This document shows, one piece after another, positions 5,725 to 7,065 of a stretch of 7,065 bases of DNA (the stretch's first letter is position 1; the number at the start of each line of letters is the position of its first letter). The notes under the pieces were generated by a model. That model made no database searches. It was not told the DNA's origin and worked only from the letters and a program-made list of their open reading frames with translations. This DNA comes from Clostridiales bacterium (GTDB lineage: Bacteria > Bacillota > Clostridia > Lachnospirales > Lachnospiraceae): assembly GCA_019418195.1 (NCBI GenBank), contig DYCJ01000055.1, positions 1 to 7,065 on the forward strand, given 5' to 3'. A program made the position numbers and the translations under genes.

Positions 5725-5747
5725 TTCCGAAAAATCGGAAAAGGAGG
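5725..5747 (+). promoter_or_regulatory. leader stem-loop abutting a consensus ribosome site
   Basis: TTCCGA (5725-5730) and TCGGAA (5735-5740) form a 6-bp hairpin with an AAAA loop, ending exactly where AAGGAGG (5741-5747) begins. The ribosome site is seven bases before ATG 5755 and fixes that start. The hairpin leaves the site exposed, and may stabilise the 5' end of the message or help present the site. Confidence 0.45.
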
Positions 5748-5754
5748 TTATTTT

Positions 5755-7053
5755 ATGAAGAAAAAGTTGGTAAGCGTATTGTTGTCAGCGGCAATGGTCG
5801 CAACACTTCTTGCAGGCTGCGGCGGCGGATCAGATGAATCCACAGACAGTGCGGACGGCGCTGCTTCAGGTGAGAAGCAGGATGTAGCCCTCAGACTGTG
5901 GGGCGCAGAGGAAGACCAGGCACTTCTGCAGAGCCTGATCGATTCCTTTGTGGAAGAGTATTCGGATGCTGCGAATATCACGGTAGAGCTCGGTGTTGAG
6001 AGTGAATCTACGGCGAAGGATACTGTGCTGACAGACGTTGAAGCTGCGGCTGATGTATATGCATTCGCTTCAGACCAGCTTCCGGATCTGGTGAATGCAG
6101 GTGCGCTTCAGTCAATCGATGATATGGACGAGGCTCTCCAGGCTTACACAGGCAAGAGCGTAGCGGACATCGAGAGCGCGAACTCAGCCGATTCTGTGGA
6201 AGCTGCTACATTCAATGACACACTGTACGCGTTTCCGATGACGGCTGACAACGGTTACTTCCTGTACTACGACTCTACAGTACTGTCCGAGGAGGACGTG
6301 GCATCATGGGATACCATGCTGGCCAAAGCAGACGAAGCCGGGAAGAAAGTTGCCATGACCCTGGCATCCGGATGGTACAATGCATCATTCTTCTACAGCG
6401 CAGGATTTACAACAGGGCTTAACGATGACGGATCCACATCCATGGACTGGAACGGCGAGGCTGACTACACAGGTGTGGAAGTGACGCAGGCAATGCTCAA
6501 TATCACGGGCAGCCCGGCATTCATGGCTGTAGCGGACGGAGATATCTCCAACCAGATCGCTTCCGGTCAGCTCTGTGCGGCAGTATCCGGTACATGGGAT
6601 GCAGCGGCAGCTCAGGAAGCGTTCGGAGACGGTTATGCAGCTACCAAGCTTCCGACATTTACGATTGCAGGCGATCAGTTACAGCAGAAATCCGTATCCG
6701 GATATAAGCTGGTGGGCGTGAATGCACATTCCGAGAATGCCGGATGGGCAGCGCTTCTGGCAGACTGGATCACCAACGAAAATGCACAGCAGCAGCGCTT
6801 TGACGAGCGCCAGATCGGACCGTCCAACAATGCGGTTCTTGAGTCTGACGCCGTACAGTCAAACATGGCTCTTGCAGCACTGGCAGCACAGAATGAGTTC
6901 GGTGTTGTGCAGTTTGCAGGACAGAACTACTGGGATCCGGCGGCTACATTCGGTGAGATCGTTGCAAAAGGCGAGCTCGATGTGAATGATACGGCAGGAA
7001 TCCAGGCAGCGCTTGATACACTGGTAGAAGGCGCTACAGCTCCGATCAATTAG
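5755..7053 (+). CDS. ABC transporter extracellular sugar-binding lipoprotein (MalE-like)
   Basis: This 432-residue lipoprotein should sit on the outer face of the membrane and deliver a sugar to an ABC importer. The signal peptide is MKKK, a hydrophobic stretch, and the lipobox LLAGC with lipidated Cys22; a Gly/Ser/Asp-rich linker runs to about residue 43. The mature domain starts with VALRLWGAEED and follows the family 1 pattern: AAADVYAFASDQLPDLVNAGAL (98-118), TLYAFPMTADNGYFLYYDSTVL (156-177), the ligand-side GWYNASFFYSAG (206-217), GTWDAAAAQEAFGDG and ATKLPTF (279-302), and the C-terminal helices FAGQNYWDPAATFGEI. The middle and C-terminal patterns resemble E. coli MalE (GPWAW, VLPTF), so a malto-oligosaccharide or related glucoside is the best guess. 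The AAGGAGG site fixes the start; an in-frame TTG at 5641 would run through the promoter and operators. Permease genes would be expected after 7065. Control by the upstream LacI-type repressor is inferred. Confidence 0.93.
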   Translation: MKKKLVSVLLSAAMVATLLAGCGGGSDESTDSADGAASGEKQDVALRLWGAEEDQALLQSLIDSFVEEYSDAANITVELGVESESTAKDTVLTDVEAAADVYAFASDQLPDLVNAGALQSIDDMDEALQAYTGKSVADIESANSADSVEAATFNDTLYAFPMTADNGYFLYYDSTVLSEEDVASWDTMLAKADEAGKKVAMTLASGWYNASFFYSAGFTTGLNDDGSTSMDWNGEADYTGVEVTQAMLNITGSPAFMAVADGDISNQIASGQLCAAVSGTWDAAAAQEAFGDGYAATKLPTFTIAGDQLQQKSVSGYKLVGVNAHSENAGWAALLADWITNENAQQQRFDERQIGPSNNAVLESDAVQSNMALAALAAQNEFGVVQFAGQNYWDPAATFGEIVAKGELDVNDTAGIQAALDTLVEGATAPIN

Positions 7054-7065
7054 TATCGGGTAGGG

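Noticed and set aside
5641..5754. In-frame TTG extension of the binding protein by 38 residues
   Set aside because: It would run through the -10 box, predicted transcript start and operator cluster, and would bury the signal peptide. ATG 5755 has a perfect ribosome site.

Overview
The window reads as a Gram-positive anaerobe of the Firmicutes, most likely a gut Lachnospiraceae relative. This is inferred from strong AAGGAGG-type ribosome sites, consensus SigA-type promoters, U-tailed intrinsic terminators, a type III glutamine synthetase, a Clostridia-like class II aldolase and a lipoprotein sugar-binding protein. Every supported gene is on the + strand. The species cannot be fixed from the sequence alone.

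Layout. Positions 3-242 hold the 3' end of a YhcG/DUF1016-type PDDEXK nuclease gene, AT-rich compared with the rest. Positions 309-860 encode a small cysteine-rich hydrolase of the isochorismatase/nicotinamidase superfamily. After a good promoter (863-891) comes fba, class II fructose-1,6-bisphosphate aldolase (977-1840). A 352-bp gap without a gene follows. It holds a weak hairpin, a near-consensus promoter (1884-1912), a very strong terminator only about 50 nt downstream (1932-1967), and a 158-bp element with perfect 12-bp terminal inverted repeats and nested internal stems (2010-2167). Then comes glnN, type III glutamine synthetase (2193-4307), closed by a 16-bp-stem terminator. The last block is a LacI-family repressor gene (4529-5512) and a MalE-like lipoprotein sugar-binding protein gene (5755-7053), whose permease genes probably lie beyond the window.

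How the parts work together. Aldolase (glycolysis) and glutamine synthetase (ammonia assimilation) are housekeeping genes in separate transcription units. The LacI-type repressor and the binding protein form a likely sugar-uptake regulon. The word GCGCAA and its complement TTGCGC recur beside the repressor promoter, inside the repressor's terminator, and just downstream of the predicted start of the binding-protein transcript. This is the pattern expected of an autoregulated local repressor.

The parts most worth a second look are the glnN upstream gap (micro-transcript plus three-way-junction element) and the operator array around the sugar-uptake promoter. No CRISPR array, tRNA, rRNA, complete insertion sequence or obvious new multi-gene defence system is visible.
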